NCBI GenBank assembly: GCA_011053095.1
Contig: DRHS01000135.1
Span: forward strand, 1-63,444
DNA length: 63,444 bases
Reading direction: 5' to 3'
Origin: Bacteroides sp.
GTDB taxonomy: Bacteria > Bacteroidota > Bacteroidia > Bacteroidales > SM23-62
The notes beneath the pieces are model-generated. The model had not been told where the DNA came from. It saw only the letters and a list, made by a program, of their open reading frames with translations, and searched no databases. The position numbers were made by a program, and so were the translations under genes. Below, piece after piece: positions 9,703 through 18,954 of this stretch. Positions within the stretch are counted from its first letter, which is position 1. The number at the start of each line of letters is the position of its first letter.

Positions 9703-11220
9703 ATGAGCTACAGAAGACGAACCATATTAATTACATCAGGGTCCAAACGCAGAGCCTTTTACTGGATATTAGCATCTATTCTTATCGTCATGAGCTCCTG
9801 CCAGGAAAGGACAGCATCGCCCAACGTTCTTTTTATTTCCGTGGATGACTGGAATGACTGGGTGGGATGTATGGGAGACTCAGTGGCTCAGACACCTAAT
9901 CTTGACCGCCTGGCCGGGATGGGCATGCTTTTCACAAACGCACATTGTTCCGCTCCTATATGCAATCCTTCCAGGGCATCGCTGATGACGGGACTCATGC
10001 CCTCAACAACAGGGGTTTATAATAATGCCCAGCCCATCTTTTCCAAATTCCCGAACCTGGTTTCAATACCCAGGCATTTCAGGAATAATGAATACATAGT
10101 AGAAGGAGGCGGAAAAACCTATCATGAGCAAATCGGCTTTAATAATCCTGAGGACTGGGATTATTATTTCTTATGGGACGAGGCCAACCGGGAAAACGGA
10201 TGGTGGGGCCATTACTCCTACCCTCCCGCCCCACAACCTGATATCAGGCCTATGCAGCCAATCACTGAATTTACCAAGAGAAATTTTGACTGGGCAGCAC
10301 TGGATGTACCCGATACCTGGATGCCGGATCATAAAGTGGCAACATGGGCAAGGTATTTTCTTTCCAGGAGCCATGATCGCCCTTTTTTCCTTGCTGCCGG
10401 GATTTTCAAACCTCATGTCCCATGGTTCGTTCCAAAGGAATATTTTGAACTCTACAATATTGACGATATTCAACTTCCTCCCTATAAACCGGATGATCTT
10501 GAAGATGTCCCGGAAACAGGCAAAAGATGGGCACTTGATGGTGGATCCAGGCATGATAAGGTAGTGGAATTGGGCCTCTGGAAAGAAGCCATCCTGGCCT
10601 ATTATGCATCTATCAGCCATAGTGACAAGCAGCTTGGAAGGATTCTTGAGGGACTTGAAAAATCCGACTACCTGGAGAACACAATAATAGTTCTCTGGAG
10701 TGACCATGGATATCACCTCGGGGAAAAGGATCACTGGCATAAATTTACCCTTTGGGAACGTTCAACCCGAGTTCCAATGGTTATTGTGGCGCCCGGGATC
10801 ACCACTCCCGGATCTGTTTGTGATCAGCCTGTGAGCTTGCTTGATCTATATCCTACACTGATCGAACTATGCAATTTACCTTCCAAACCTGAACTTGAAG
10901 GACATTCTCTTGTTCCTCTGCTAAAAGATCCGGATGCCGGATGGGAGTATCCCTCCATTACAACCCATGGTAAAGACAACCATGCAATCAGAACTGAACA
11001 ATTCAGATACATCAGGTACCAGGACGGAACCGAAGAATTATACGATCATTCAATTGATCCGAATGAATGGACCAATCTGGCCGGTAATAAGGAGTTTGAT
11101 GAAGTCATTAGCGAATTAAGTAAATGGCTGCCAGCTGAGAATGCAGAGGATGCGCCACATAAGACTCGTGACTTGATATTTAATAAGGAAGAATATAAAT
11201 GGTACACCAAGCCGGAATAA
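9703..11220 (+). CDS. Sulfatase (S1, iduronate-2-sulfatase-like), lipoprotein, second copy
   Basis: Exactly the same length (505 residues) as the preceding gene and collinear with it over its whole length: lipobox at Cys33, formylglycine motif C-N-P-S-R at Cys87, IFKPHVPWFVPKEYFELY, and SDHGYHLGEKDHW. Differences are scattered, with clusters around residues 165-205 and 260-275. It is a product of tandem duplication. After its stop, 68 bases without a recognisable promoter precede the next sialidase-like gene. Confidence 0.93.
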   Translation: MSYRRRTILITSGSKRRAFYWILASILIVMSSCQERTASPNVLFISVDDWNDWVGCMGDSVAQTPNLDRLAGMGMLFTNAHCSAPICNPSRASLMTGLMPSTTGVYNNAQPIFSKFPNLVSIPRHFRNNEYIVEGGGKTYHEQIGFNNPEDWDYYFLWDEANRENGWWGHYSYPPAPQPDIRPMQPITEFTKRNFDWAALDVPDTWMPDHKVATWARYFLSRSHDRPFFLAAGIFKPHVPWFVPKEYFELYNIDDIQLPPYKPDDLEDVPETGKRWALDGGSRHDKVVELGLWKEAILAYYASISHSDKQLGRILEGLEKSDYLENTIIVLWSDHGYHLGEKDHWHKFTLWERSTRVPMVIVAPGITTPGSVCDQPVSLLDLYPTLIELCNLPSKPELEGHSLVPLLKDPDAGWEYPSITTHGKDNHAIRTEQFRYIRYQDGTEELYDHSIDPNEWTNLAGNKEFDEVISELSKWLPAENAEDAPHKTRDLIFNKEEYKWYTKPE

Positions 11221-11288
11221 AATAATAAGCTGGTAGACTTAGACTTGTTCAAACGTTTAATGAATATGGTAAACTAATCCAATTGTCC

Positions 11289-12548
11289 ATGAAATTAAAA
11301 CAAGTTAAATACCATAGTATGGTACTTATTGTAATGGCGTTTATCCTATCCTCCGGTGCAGCGCTATTGGCACAGACAAAATCAGCAGATAATTCTGATG
11401 AACCAATGTTCACTACAATCTGCAAGATTGGTGAGACAAAGATTGCTAATGCAGACGATTTCCGATATAGAGGATGCAGGGAACCCAACGCGGTTATCAC
11501 GGATAAGGGAACCCTGGTGGTGGTTTTTGGTCCCCATGACCAGGATGCTAAGAATGACCGGGCACACCAGGACTTAATCTGTCGGACAAGCAAAGACAAT
11601 GGCAACACCTGGTCTCCTGCCATGCGCATTATGGATTATGATATGGAAAGCCTCCTGCCTACTACCCTTATCTATGACAGGAAGACTTCAAAGCTCATAT
11701 TACTGGTGAATGTAATTTTTAACGCTCCTGAACGGAATGATCGACTTGGAGTAAATTCAGCCTGTGAGCATTACGTACTTTTTTCAGATGATGAGGGAGA
11801 GAGTTGGAGTAAGCCTGAACCCATTCTTGAGGATGAACCCGGAATATGTGTTTTTGGCGGGGGACACGGGATACAGCTTCAGCAAGGAAAATATGCAGGA
11901 AGGCTGCTTGTGCCAGGAGGAATTGGACCGAATGGAAGCATCCAGGGCGTTTTCTATAGTGATAATCATGGGGGAAACTGGCAATTTGCAAAGAATGGCG
12001 TAATAGGTAATACCGAGGCTACGGCCTGCGAACTTCCTGACGGAACCATCCTTTTCCACTGGAGGGAGCAAAAAAGCCAGTTTGGGGTTCAAACCTGTAC
12101 CAGTATGGACGGAGGAATCACTATTGGTGAACCATCCATGGCCCTACCCGATGTCTGGGCCGGATGCAATAATTCCTTGCTGTCTGTCACCTTCGAAAAA
12201 AAACATGCTGTCATCTTCGCCGGTCCCCTCGGACCCGAAGCCGCCGATAAATATATTCTCGAACAGCAGGCAGGAACACTTAAGGTCGGATCTGAAGATT
12301 CAAGACAGACAGCCCGCTCCAACGGAGGTGCATTTATAAGTCTGGATAACGGTGCCTCCTGGTCAGGGGGATTGATCACACCGGGATGGACCTTTGGATA
12401 TAATACAGCTGTACAGTTTCCGGATGGGGATATTGGAATCATATTTGAAGGCATTCCACCTGGAGTGGAAGAACTTGAACGAGGGGGATGGGATAAAAAA
12501 GAACTTGGGATATACCTGGTAAAGCTCAGTATCAAAATATTACTTTAA
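11289..12548 (+). CDS. Sialidase-superfamily protein with YRGCREP in place of FRIP
   Basis: A secreted six-bladed propeller protein of 419 residues. I use ATG 11289; an in-frame TTG lies two codons upstream. The signal peptide ends near ALLAQT. Asp-boxes are TSKDNGNTW, FSDDEGESW, YSDNHGGNW and SLDNGASW. The first catalytic arginine sits in YRGCREPN instead of the canonical FRIP. The other candidate catalytic residues can be found: an Asp in AHQDLICRTS, Glu in NTEATACE, Arg in HWREQ, Arg in QTARSNG and Tyr in FGYNTAV followed by IIFE. It is therefore probably an active GH33-like enzyme with altered specificity rather than a dead propeller, though this is inference. It shares the CREP/YREP variant with the protein at 16047. 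Confidence 0.8.
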   Translation: MKLKQVKYHSMVLIVMAFILSSGAALLAQTKSADNSDEPMFTTICKIGETKIANADDFRYRGCREPNAVITDKGTLVVVFGPHDQDAKNDRAHQDLICRTSKDNGNTWSPAMRIMDYDMESLLPTTLIYDRKTSKLILLVNVIFNAPERNDRLGVNSACEHYVLFSDDEGESWSKPEPILEDEPGICVFGGGHGIQLQQGKYAGRLLVPGGIGPNGSIQGVFYSDNHGGNWQFAKNGVIGNTEATACELPDGTILFHWREQKSQFGVQTCTSMDGGITIGEPSMALPDVWAGCNNSLLSVTFEKKHAVIFAGPLGPEAADKYILEQQAGTLKVGSEDSRQTARSNGGAFISLDNGASWSGGLITPGWTFGYNTAVQFPDGDIGIIFEGIPPGVEELERGGWDKKELGIYLVKLSIKILL

Positions 12549-12555
12549 TATAATA

Positions 12556-14262
12556 ATGACAATGAAACACAACGCTTTTATTATTCTGGTCCTGCTTGCT
12601 TGTCATTTCAGTTTGAGGGGACAAGACGCAGCACTCTCCCACGAAACATATGATCTGTCGAAACATTATCCTTCCAAGGGTCTGAATAATGAACCTGTAT
12701 ACTTGCGTGAATCACCCATGAACGAGGCTACGGTGCAGGTATTTGAAGATGGAACTATTAAAGTCTATCATGCACCCAACCGGTATAGCGACAGTGTTAT
12801 GTCGATGAAGTCGACAGATGGTGGATTCACCTGGAGTGAATCTGAAGTCATTTATCAGGATTCAATCATCTGGCAATATCCCAGGCGTACCCTTATCGAC
12901 GAGGATGGTAACATCCACCTCCTGGTTTTCAGGGAACCCGACCTCTCCGTTTTTCATACCATGTACCATAGTGGAAGTCAGGAATGGACAGCTCTCAAAA
13001 AGATCGCCGATGGCCGGATCGGTGCGATAAGAGGATTTATCCAGACAGAAAGCGGAAGGCTGATATTTGGATTTCACCGGCACATTTGGGAGAACAAACC
13101 CCCAAATGGAGGGTGCTTCTGTGCATCTGTATGGTCAGACGATAATGGAAAAACCTGGCAGGAATCAACATCAAGGGTGGTAGCTCCTGTTTTTGAGGAC
13201 TATATCGGGAGTAATTACGGAGCAGTGGAACCCAACCTTGTACAGCTCGGTAATGGAAATATACTGATGCTCATCCGGACTCAGAACGGATGGCTCTACC
13301 AATCGGTTTCAGAAGATGATGGCGAGACCTGGTCAGAAGGTGTACCTTCAATTTTTCATACTTCAAATTCTCCAGCCAATCTGTTAAAACTTCCTGACGG
13401 TAGAATAGCAATTACATGGTGCAATACCGGTGATCCTCATATTAATACTTTTGGACGAATTTATACCAACCGTGATGTATTGCATATGGCCATCTCCGAT
13501 GATGACGGCAGATCATGGAAAGGTTTCCGGGAAGTATTCCGGGTACCCACCCGGAATGACCAGAACAACATTAAGCGTTCCGACTCAGGCTCTTCCTATC
13601 CTAATACAGCTTATACCGGGGAGAAGAAAATTATTCTGGTTACAGGACAGGGGGAAGAAGCCGGTGGAAGGGCCATGTTCCTTATCTCGCCAGAGTGGCT
13701 GTATGAAAATAGTATGGAAGATGATTTTAGCGGGGGACTGGAAAAATGGTCCTGCTATACTCTCTCCGACCTGACACTTCTGCCGGGGCGAAATATGGGA
13801 CCCGAATTAATGTCTGATCCTGATGCCGCAGGGGGCAAGGTCCTCCATATCCGGAAAGCCTTCCCCGATCTGTTTGGTGACGGGGCGGTCCGGAATTTTC
13901 CTATGGGAAGAAAAGGTGAAATGAAAATCAGGCTAAAAATCCTTCCGGGTTCACAGGGCACAGCCATCTCCTTAACCGATCATCACAGGCATCCAAACGA
14001 TCCCGACGGGGACAAGACTGCAATGTTTAACCTTGACAGCGAGTCAATACCCGGTAATGACTGGCAGATCCTTACATTGAAATGGGATCTTGACAGTGAA
14101 AGTTGCAAAGTATTATTGGATGATAAGCTACTAACTGACATGAAACTTTCGAGTGAATCCAGGTCCGGGATATCCTACCTTAGATTCAGATCCCTTGCAG
14201 AAGAGGGAACCAGGGATGATGCGGGACTAATGGTAGACTGGGTTAAGGTTAAAACAGAATAG
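12556..14262 (+). CDS. Sialidase-superfamily propeller with C-terminal beta-sandwich, first copy
   Basis: A 568-residue secreted protein (signal peptide to about RGQDA, residue 24). Residues about 40-385 are a propeller with Asp-boxes STDGGFTW, WSDDNGKTW, SEDDGETW and SDDDGRSW. The FRIP position reads YLRESPMNEATV, so Arg is kept but the Ile-Pro is not. Candidate residues also include an Asp in RYSDSVMS, Glu in AVEPNLVQ and Arg in LIRTQNG. Residues about 395-568 (DDFSGGLEKW to DWVKVKTE) look like a laminin-G/concanavalin-type domain, probably for glycan binding. The substrate is not certain; sialidase-like activity is the leading guess given the locus. The following gene is a duplicate. Confidence 0.8.
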   Translation: MTMKHNAFIILVLLACHFSLRGQDAALSHETYDLSKHYPSKGLNNEPVYLRESPMNEATVQVFEDGTIKVYHAPNRYSDSVMSMKSTDGGFTWSESEVIYQDSIIWQYPRRTLIDEDGNIHLLVFREPDLSVFHTMYHSGSQEWTALKKIADGRIGAIRGFIQTESGRLIFGFHRHIWENKPPNGGCFCASVWSDDNGKTWQESTSRVVAPVFEDYIGSNYGAVEPNLVQLGNGNILMLIRTQNGWLYQSVSEDDGETWSEGVPSIFHTSNSPANLLKLPDGRIAITWCNTGDPHINTFGRIYTNRDVLHMAISDDDGRSWKGFREVFRVPTRNDQNNIKRSDSGSSYPNTAYTGEKKIILVTGQGEEAGGRAMFLISPEWLYENSMEDDFSGGLEKWSCYTLSDLTLLPGRNMGPELMSDPDAAGGKVLHIRKAFPDLFGDGAVRNFPMGRKGEMKIRLKILPGSQGTAISLTDHHRHPNDPDGDKTAMFNLDSESIPGNDWQILTLKWDLDSESCKVLLDDKLLTDMKLSSESRSGISYLRFRSLAEEGTRDDAGLMVDWVKVKTE

Positions 14263-14295
14263 AATTAAAAGGATAATAATCAAACAAAAAAAACA

Positions 14296-15996
14296 ATGAA
14301 ATACAATGCATTCATTATCCTGTTCCTGCTTGCCGTTCAATTTAGTTTGACAGGACAGGACGCGGCCCTGTCGTACGAAACATATGATCTCTCGAAACAT
14401 TATCCTGCCAGCGGTCTGAATAATGAACCCGTATTTCTCCGTGAATCACCCATGAACGAGGCTACTGTCCAGGTATTTGAGGATGGTACTATAAAAGTCT
14501 ATCATGCACCCAACCGGTACAGCGACAGTGTTATGTCAATGACCTCGACAGATGGTGGATTCACCTGGAGTGAACCGGAGGTCATTTTTCAGGATACAAT
14601 AATATGGCAATACCCCAGGCGTACCCTGATCGACAGGGATGGTAACATCCACCTCCTGGTTTTCCGGGAACCCGACCTCTCCGTCTTTCATACAATGTAC
14701 TCTGAATACGATAAGGAATGGATGCCTCTCAAAAAAATCGCTAAAGGCAGGATCGGTGCGATAAGGGGATTTATACAGACAGAGAGCGGAAGGCTGGTAT
14801 TTAGCTTTCACAGGAACAAATGGGAGCGCAAACCACCCTATGGCGGAAGTTTCAGTTCTTCAGTCTGGTCAGACGATAATGGTAAAACCTGGAAGGAATC
14901 AGGCTCAATGGTGGTAGCTCCTGTGTTTGAAAACTATATCGGAAATAATTACGGAGCCGTGGAACCCAACATCGTACAGCTCGGAAATGGAAATATTCTG
15001 ATGCTCTGCCGTACCCAGAACGGATTTCTCTTCCAATCGGTATCAGAAGATGAAGGTGAGACCTGGTCAGAAGGTGTAGCTTCAGTCTTTCATACTTCAA
15101 ACTCTCCTGCAAACCTGTTAAAACTTCCTGACGGCAGAATAGCTGTTACATGGTGTAATACCGGGGATCCCGACATTAAAACCTTTGGAAAGATCTATAC
15201 CCATCGTGATGTGCTGCATATGGCTATCTCTGAGGATGATGGACAAACATGGAAAGGATTCCGGGAAATATTCCGGATTCCTACCCGCAATGATCAGAAT
15301 AACTTTAAAAGGGGAGACTCCGGATGTTCCTATCCCAATACGGCATATACCCGGGATAAGAAAATAATACTTGTCACTGGACAGGGAGAGGAAGGCGGAG
15401 GAAGGGCCATGTTTCGCGTTTCTCCCAAATGGCTCTATGAGACGGGTATGAAAGATGATTTTGGCGATGGACTTGAAAAATGGTCCTGCTATACTTTCGC
15501 CAAGTTGGGACAGAAACCGGGACGTAATGTGGGACCCGAATTACTGGATGATCCTTCTGCGAAAGGTGGCAAGGTCCTTCATATACGCAAAGCAGTCCCT
15601 GAAGTATTTGGTGACGGGGCAGTCCGGAATTTTCCTATGGGAAGAAAGGGTGAAATGAAAATCAGGCTAAAAATCCTTCCGGGTTCACAGGGTACTTCCA
15701 TTTCCTTAACGGATCATCACAGGCATCCCAATGATCCGGACGGGGACAAGACTGCAATGTTCACACTTGACAGCAAGTCAATACCTGGTCATGAATGGCA
15801 GATAGTTACAATGAAATGGGATCTGGAAAGTGAAAGTTGCAAGGTATACCTGGAAGATAAGCTTCTTACGGACATGAATACAGAAAATGAAACGGGGTCC
15901 GGTATATCCTATCTAAGATTAAGGTCTCTTGCAGAGAAGGGAAGCAAAGATGATGCGGGACTAATGGTAGACTGGGTAAAGGTTAGAACGGAATAG
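14296..15996 (+). CDS. Sialidase-superfamily propeller with C-terminal beta-sandwich, second copy
   Basis: A 566-residue paralogue of the protein just upstream, with the same signal peptide, propeller and C-terminal sandwich. The FRIP position reads FLRESPMNEATV. Asp-boxes are STDGGFTW, WSDDNGKTW, SEDEGETW and SEDDGQTW. The C-terminal domain is the most conserved part at the DNA level: 44 bases at 15649-15692 are identical to 13915-13958. Two nearly equal copies in tandem suggest selection for dosage or for slightly different linkages. Confidence 0.8.
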   Translation: MKYNAFIILFLLAVQFSLTGQDAALSYETYDLSKHYPASGLNNEPVFLRESPMNEATVQVFEDGTIKVYHAPNRYSDSVMSMTSTDGGFTWSEPEVIFQDTIIWQYPRRTLIDRDGNIHLLVFREPDLSVFHTMYSEYDKEWMPLKKIAKGRIGAIRGFIQTESGRLVFSFHRNKWERKPPYGGSFSSSVWSDDNGKTWKESGSMVVAPVFENYIGNNYGAVEPNIVQLGNGNILMLCRTQNGFLFQSVSEDEGETWSEGVASVFHTSNSPANLLKLPDGRIAVTWCNTGDPDIKTFGKIYTHRDVLHMAISEDDGQTWKGFREIFRIPTRNDQNNFKRGDSGCSYPNTAYTRDKKIILVTGQGEEGGGRAMFRVSPKWLYETGMKDDFGDGLEKWSCYTFAKLGQKPGRNVGPELLDDPSAKGGKVLHIRKAVPEVFGDGAVRNFPMGRKGEMKIRLKILPGSQGTSISLTDHHRHPNDPDGDKTAMFTLDSKSIPGHEWQIVTMKWDLESESCKVYLEDKLLTDMNTENETGSGISYLRLRSLAEKGSKDDAGLMVDWVKVRTE

Positions 15997-16046
15997 TAAT
16001 CGACCCAAACAATCTGAAAGAAATTAAAATAATAAAAGTTAAACCT

Positions 16047-17273
16047 ATGAAAAGAATAAAAACTAAATCAGTGATTCCAGGCCTGCTGGCAATGGTAATT
16101 TTTGTTATTACCGGTGCTTTCCAGTGCTGCACCTCAGAAGAATGGCCCGAATCAAGCCTCATTTTTGCAGCTGATGAGACTGTGGTACCGGATCATTCGG
16201 ATGGGGTACCCGTAAAGGATATGTACCAATGTTACCGTGAGCCGATAGTTATTAAAACAAAAACAGGTAGGCTTGTTGTTGGTTGCCATGCGGGTAACAA
16301 GCTTGAGTGGCCGGAGCGGTCCGGACAGGATTATGTAGTCCGGTATTCGGATGACGGGGGGAAATCATGGTCTGAACCCGTCCTCGCTGCTGAACATGGC
16401 GTATACTCATTCCAGGCCAATGGAATGGTCTACGATGCAATAATCGACAGGATTATTGTAAAATATCAGTTATACCGGTTTGATTACAGTAAGGTTGAGG
16501 GAAGGGGACGGGAAGCAGCTGCCCCGGCGATCCGTGAGACCCTTGACGCCGGCGAGGCTTTTTCAAAGCAATATGTGGTTTACAGCGACGATGGTGGTGA
16601 ATCATGGAGTGAGCCGGAAGAAATTCCTGTTGATAATGAAAATGATATGCCCCATTACGGGTCTTCGGAAGGAAGGCAGCTTACCCTTGGCGATAAGGCA
16701 GGCAGACTGATTATTCCAGGGGGAATCAGACAGCATGATGAAGGCGTGGAAAACCGTAAAACAATTGGTGTGTGGATCAGCGATGACCACGGACAGAACT
16801 GGGAATTTATCAGGATAAAGGAGGATGACCCACGAAGTATTTCATGTGAAGCAAGAGTCACCGAATTAAAGGATGGGTCAATATTATACAATGAACGCAC
16901 ACGTTTCGATGGCCGGCACCTGGCCAGAAGCACCGACGGTGGAAGTACCTGGTCGCAACTGCAATCTCACCCGGACCTGAAAGTCACCCAGTGCAACGGT
17001 TCAATGATCACACTCAGGGATAAAAATGGTAAGCTGACATCCGATTTGTTGTTCTCTGTACCCTCCCCCGGTGGTCGAAAGGATGGTTGGATCTATGTTT
17101 CCAGAGATGAAGGCAATAGCTGGCCAGGATGGCATCAGCCCGTTGATGGATATTTTGCGTATTCCTCACTTATCCAGGTTGATGCAGAAACGGTCTGTCT
17201 TTTCTATGAAGCCAATCATTACAAGGATATCAGATCCATGCTGATCCCAATTTCAAAATTACTATCAGAATAA
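16047..17273 (+). CDS. Sialidase-superfamily protein with CYREP in place of FRIP
   Basis: A 408-residue exported propeller protein. The N-terminal hydrophobic segment ends in FQCC, so it may be a lipoprotein, but the lipobox is poor. The FRIP equivalent is MYQCYREP, keeping the arginine. Asp-boxes are YSDDGGKSW, YSDDGGESW, ISDDHGQNW, STDGGSTW and SRDEGNSW. Further candidate catalytic residues are Asp in SGQDYVVRYS, Glu in SCEARVTE, Arg in NERTRF, Arg in GGRKDGW and Tyr in FAYSSL with LFYEA. It belongs with the 11289 protein rather than with canonical GH33. It lies between a sialidase-like pair and a sulfatase. Confidence 0.8.
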   Translation: MKRIKTKSVIPGLLAMVIFVITGAFQCCTSEEWPESSLIFAADETVVPDHSDGVPVKDMYQCYREPIVIKTKTGRLVVGCHAGNKLEWPERSGQDYVVRYSDDGGKSWSEPVLAAEHGVYSFQANGMVYDAIIDRIIVKYQLYRFDYSKVEGRGREAAAPAIRETLDAGEAFSKQYVVYSDDGGESWSEPEEIPVDNENDMPHYGSSEGRQLTLGDKAGRLIIPGGIRQHDEGVENRKTIGVWISDDHGQNWEFIRIKEDDPRSISCEARVTELKDGSILYNERTRFDGRHLARSTDGGSTWSQLQSHPDLKVTQCNGSMITLRDKNGKLTSDLLFSVPSPGGRKDGWIYVSRDEGNSWPGWHQPVDGYFAYSSLIQVDAETVCLFYEANHYKDIRSMLIPISKLLSE

Positions 17274-17286
17274 ATAATGTTCTAAA

Positions 17287-18954
17287 ATGAAAAATCTGCA
17301 ACAATATTTACTGATTCTCCTTGTCCTGCCGATGTTTATCGGCTGTACGGAGATGGAACAAAAACCAAACGTGCTATTCATCGCTGTGGATGACATGGCG
17401 GACTGGGCAACATACCTGGACGGCCATCCCGATGCCATTACACCGAATATGGACAGGCTGGCAAACCAGGGAATCTATTTTACTAATGCACATTGTGTAT
17501 CGCCCATTTGCGGTCCCTCCCGGGCTTCCATTCTTACAGGGATGAGGCCTGAAACAACGGGCGTTTATACCAATAAGGGTACCTATATAGATTATGTCCC
17601 GGATGCAGTCTCCCTTCCGCGGTATTTCAGGAATAACGACTACCATGTAATGGGAGCAGGTAAAATTAATCATGCCCTGGGAATGGTGGTTGAGGACAAC
17701 TGGGACGAGTACGGTCCCGATTGCGGCATCGTCGGATCACCCTTCACAAGCGAGGAACTGCTCAGCGAGGGAATGGATCCTACACGTGTGGTCAGCAGGT
17801 TGAATTGTACCCTGCCGATGAACGGTGGACTCTCCCTTATAGACCGTCCAACAATGACCTATAATTCATTTGACTGGGGACCCCTGGATATTGATGACAT
17901 TGGTATGCCGGACGGGGAGATTGCGGAATGGGCAGTGAATAAACTGGAACAGGATATGGATAAACCCTTTTTCCTTGCTGTTGGTTTCTACAAACCCCAC
18001 CAGCCCTTTTTCGCCCCGAGGAAGTATTTTGACATGTATGACGTTGAAAAAATCAACCTGCCACTTACCCTGGAAGGAGACCTTGATGATGTTCCTCAAC
18101 CGGGTATAGATTTTGCCCATGCAGCCTGGTCTGCCGGAACCCATAAAACTGTAGTTGAACATGGTAAATGGCATGAGGGAGTACTGGCTTACCTGGCTAC
18201 GATAACCTTTGCAGATGCCCAGGTGGGCAAGGTATTGGAGGCACTGGATAGGAGTCCCCACGCCGATAACACCTGGATAATCCTGTGGAGCGACCATGGA
18301 TGGTCACTGGGCCAGAAAGAGCACTGGGGTAAACACGAGCCCTGGCAGGCTTCCGTAAAGGTGCCCTTTATAATAGTTCCTCCAAAAAACTATTCCGGAG
18401 ACGAACTCCGCAGAGGGAGCCCCTGCCCTGCCCCGGTAAGCCTGCTTGACATTTATCCCACACTTATTGATATCTGCGGATTGCCCGCGAAAGAAAACCT
18501 CGAAGGAGAAAGCCTCATTCCACTTGTTAAATCACCGGACAGTGAATGGAATGAAGCGGTTGTGACTTCCGTCGGACGGGGATCACATTCTGTATTTACC
18601 AAAGAGTGGAGATATATACATTATTACGACGATAGCGAGGAGCTGTACAATCTGGAGACGGATCCTGAAGAATGGGAAAACCTTGCGGTTGATCCTCAAT
18701 ATGATCAGATAAAACAGGATCTGGCAAGTCATATTCCCCTTGATGGAAATTACAGGCAATTTGTTCGATGGGGAAAATGGAAGGCAACAATTCCCGTTTC
18801 CGGTGATATTGAACTATTTGATATTCATGAAACATTCGGCATCGCCGAGCAAAATAATGTTGCAGAAGCAAATCCCGAAATTGTACAGTCCATTATTGAA
18901 TATCTTGAGAAAAACAACCTAACACAGAGACATGTTCTTATTCCGGAGATATAA
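17287..18954 (+). CDS. Sulfatase (S1, iduronate-2-sulfatase-like), lipoprotein
   Basis: A 555-residue sulfatase with a lipobox at Cys20 (FIGC) and metal-binding VDDMADW. The formylglycine motif is C-G-P-S-R at Cys75, followed by ASILTGMRPETTGVY. FYKPHQPFFAPRKYFDMY and SDHGWSLGQKEHWGK continue the iduronate-2-sulfatase-like pattern. It is related to the pair at 8170/9703 but clearly diverged and about 50 residues longer at the C-terminus. Its last 23 bases overlap the start of the next sulfatase in another frame, so translation of the two is probably coupled. Confidence 0.93.
   Translation: MKNLQQYLLILLVLPMFIGCTEMEQKPNVLFIAVDDMADWATYLDGHPDAITPNMDRLANQGIYFTNAHCVSPICGPSRASILTGMRPETTGVYTNKGTYIDYVPDAVSLPRYFRNNDYHVMGAGKINHALGMVVEDNWDEYGPDCGIVGSPFTSEELLSEGMDPTRVVSRLNCTLPMNGGLSLIDRPTMTYNSFDWGPLDIDDIGMPDGEIAEWAVNKLEQDMDKPFFLAVGFYKPHQPFFAPRKYFDMYDVEKINLPLTLEGDLDDVPQPGIDFAHAAWSAGTHKTVVEHGKWHEGVLAYLATITFADAQVGKVLEALDRSPHADNTWIILWSDHGWSLGQKEHWGKHEPWQASVKVPFIIVPPKNYSGDELRRGSPCPAPVSLLDIYPTLIDICGLPAKENLEGESLIPLVKSPDSEWNEAVVTSVGRGSHSVFTKEWRYIHYYDDSEELYNLETDPEEWENLAVDPQYDQIKQDLASHIPLDGNYRQFVRWGKWKATIPVSGDIELFDIHETFGIAEQNNVAEANPEIVQSIIEYLEKNNLTQRHVLIPEI

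Larger units (their letters stand above)
8170..11220 (+). repeat. Tandem duplication of an iduronate-2-sulfatase-like gene
   Basis: The genes at 8170 and 9703 encode proteins of identical length and order of motifs. They share many exact DNA stretches, for example around the codons of FISVDDWNDWVGCMGDS in both. Confidence 0.9.
12556..15996 (+). repeat. Tandem duplication of a sialidase-like gene
   Basis: The genes at 12556 and 14296 are tandem copies, separated by 33 bases. An exact 44-base match (13915-13958 and 15649-15692) lies in the region encoding the C-terminal sandwich domain. Confidence 0.9.

Noticed and set aside
10124..10740. Overlapping frames of up to 189 codons on both strands inside the sulfatase at 9703
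   Set aside because: They lie within a well-supported sulfatase, have mirrored counterparts in its duplicate and show no domain.
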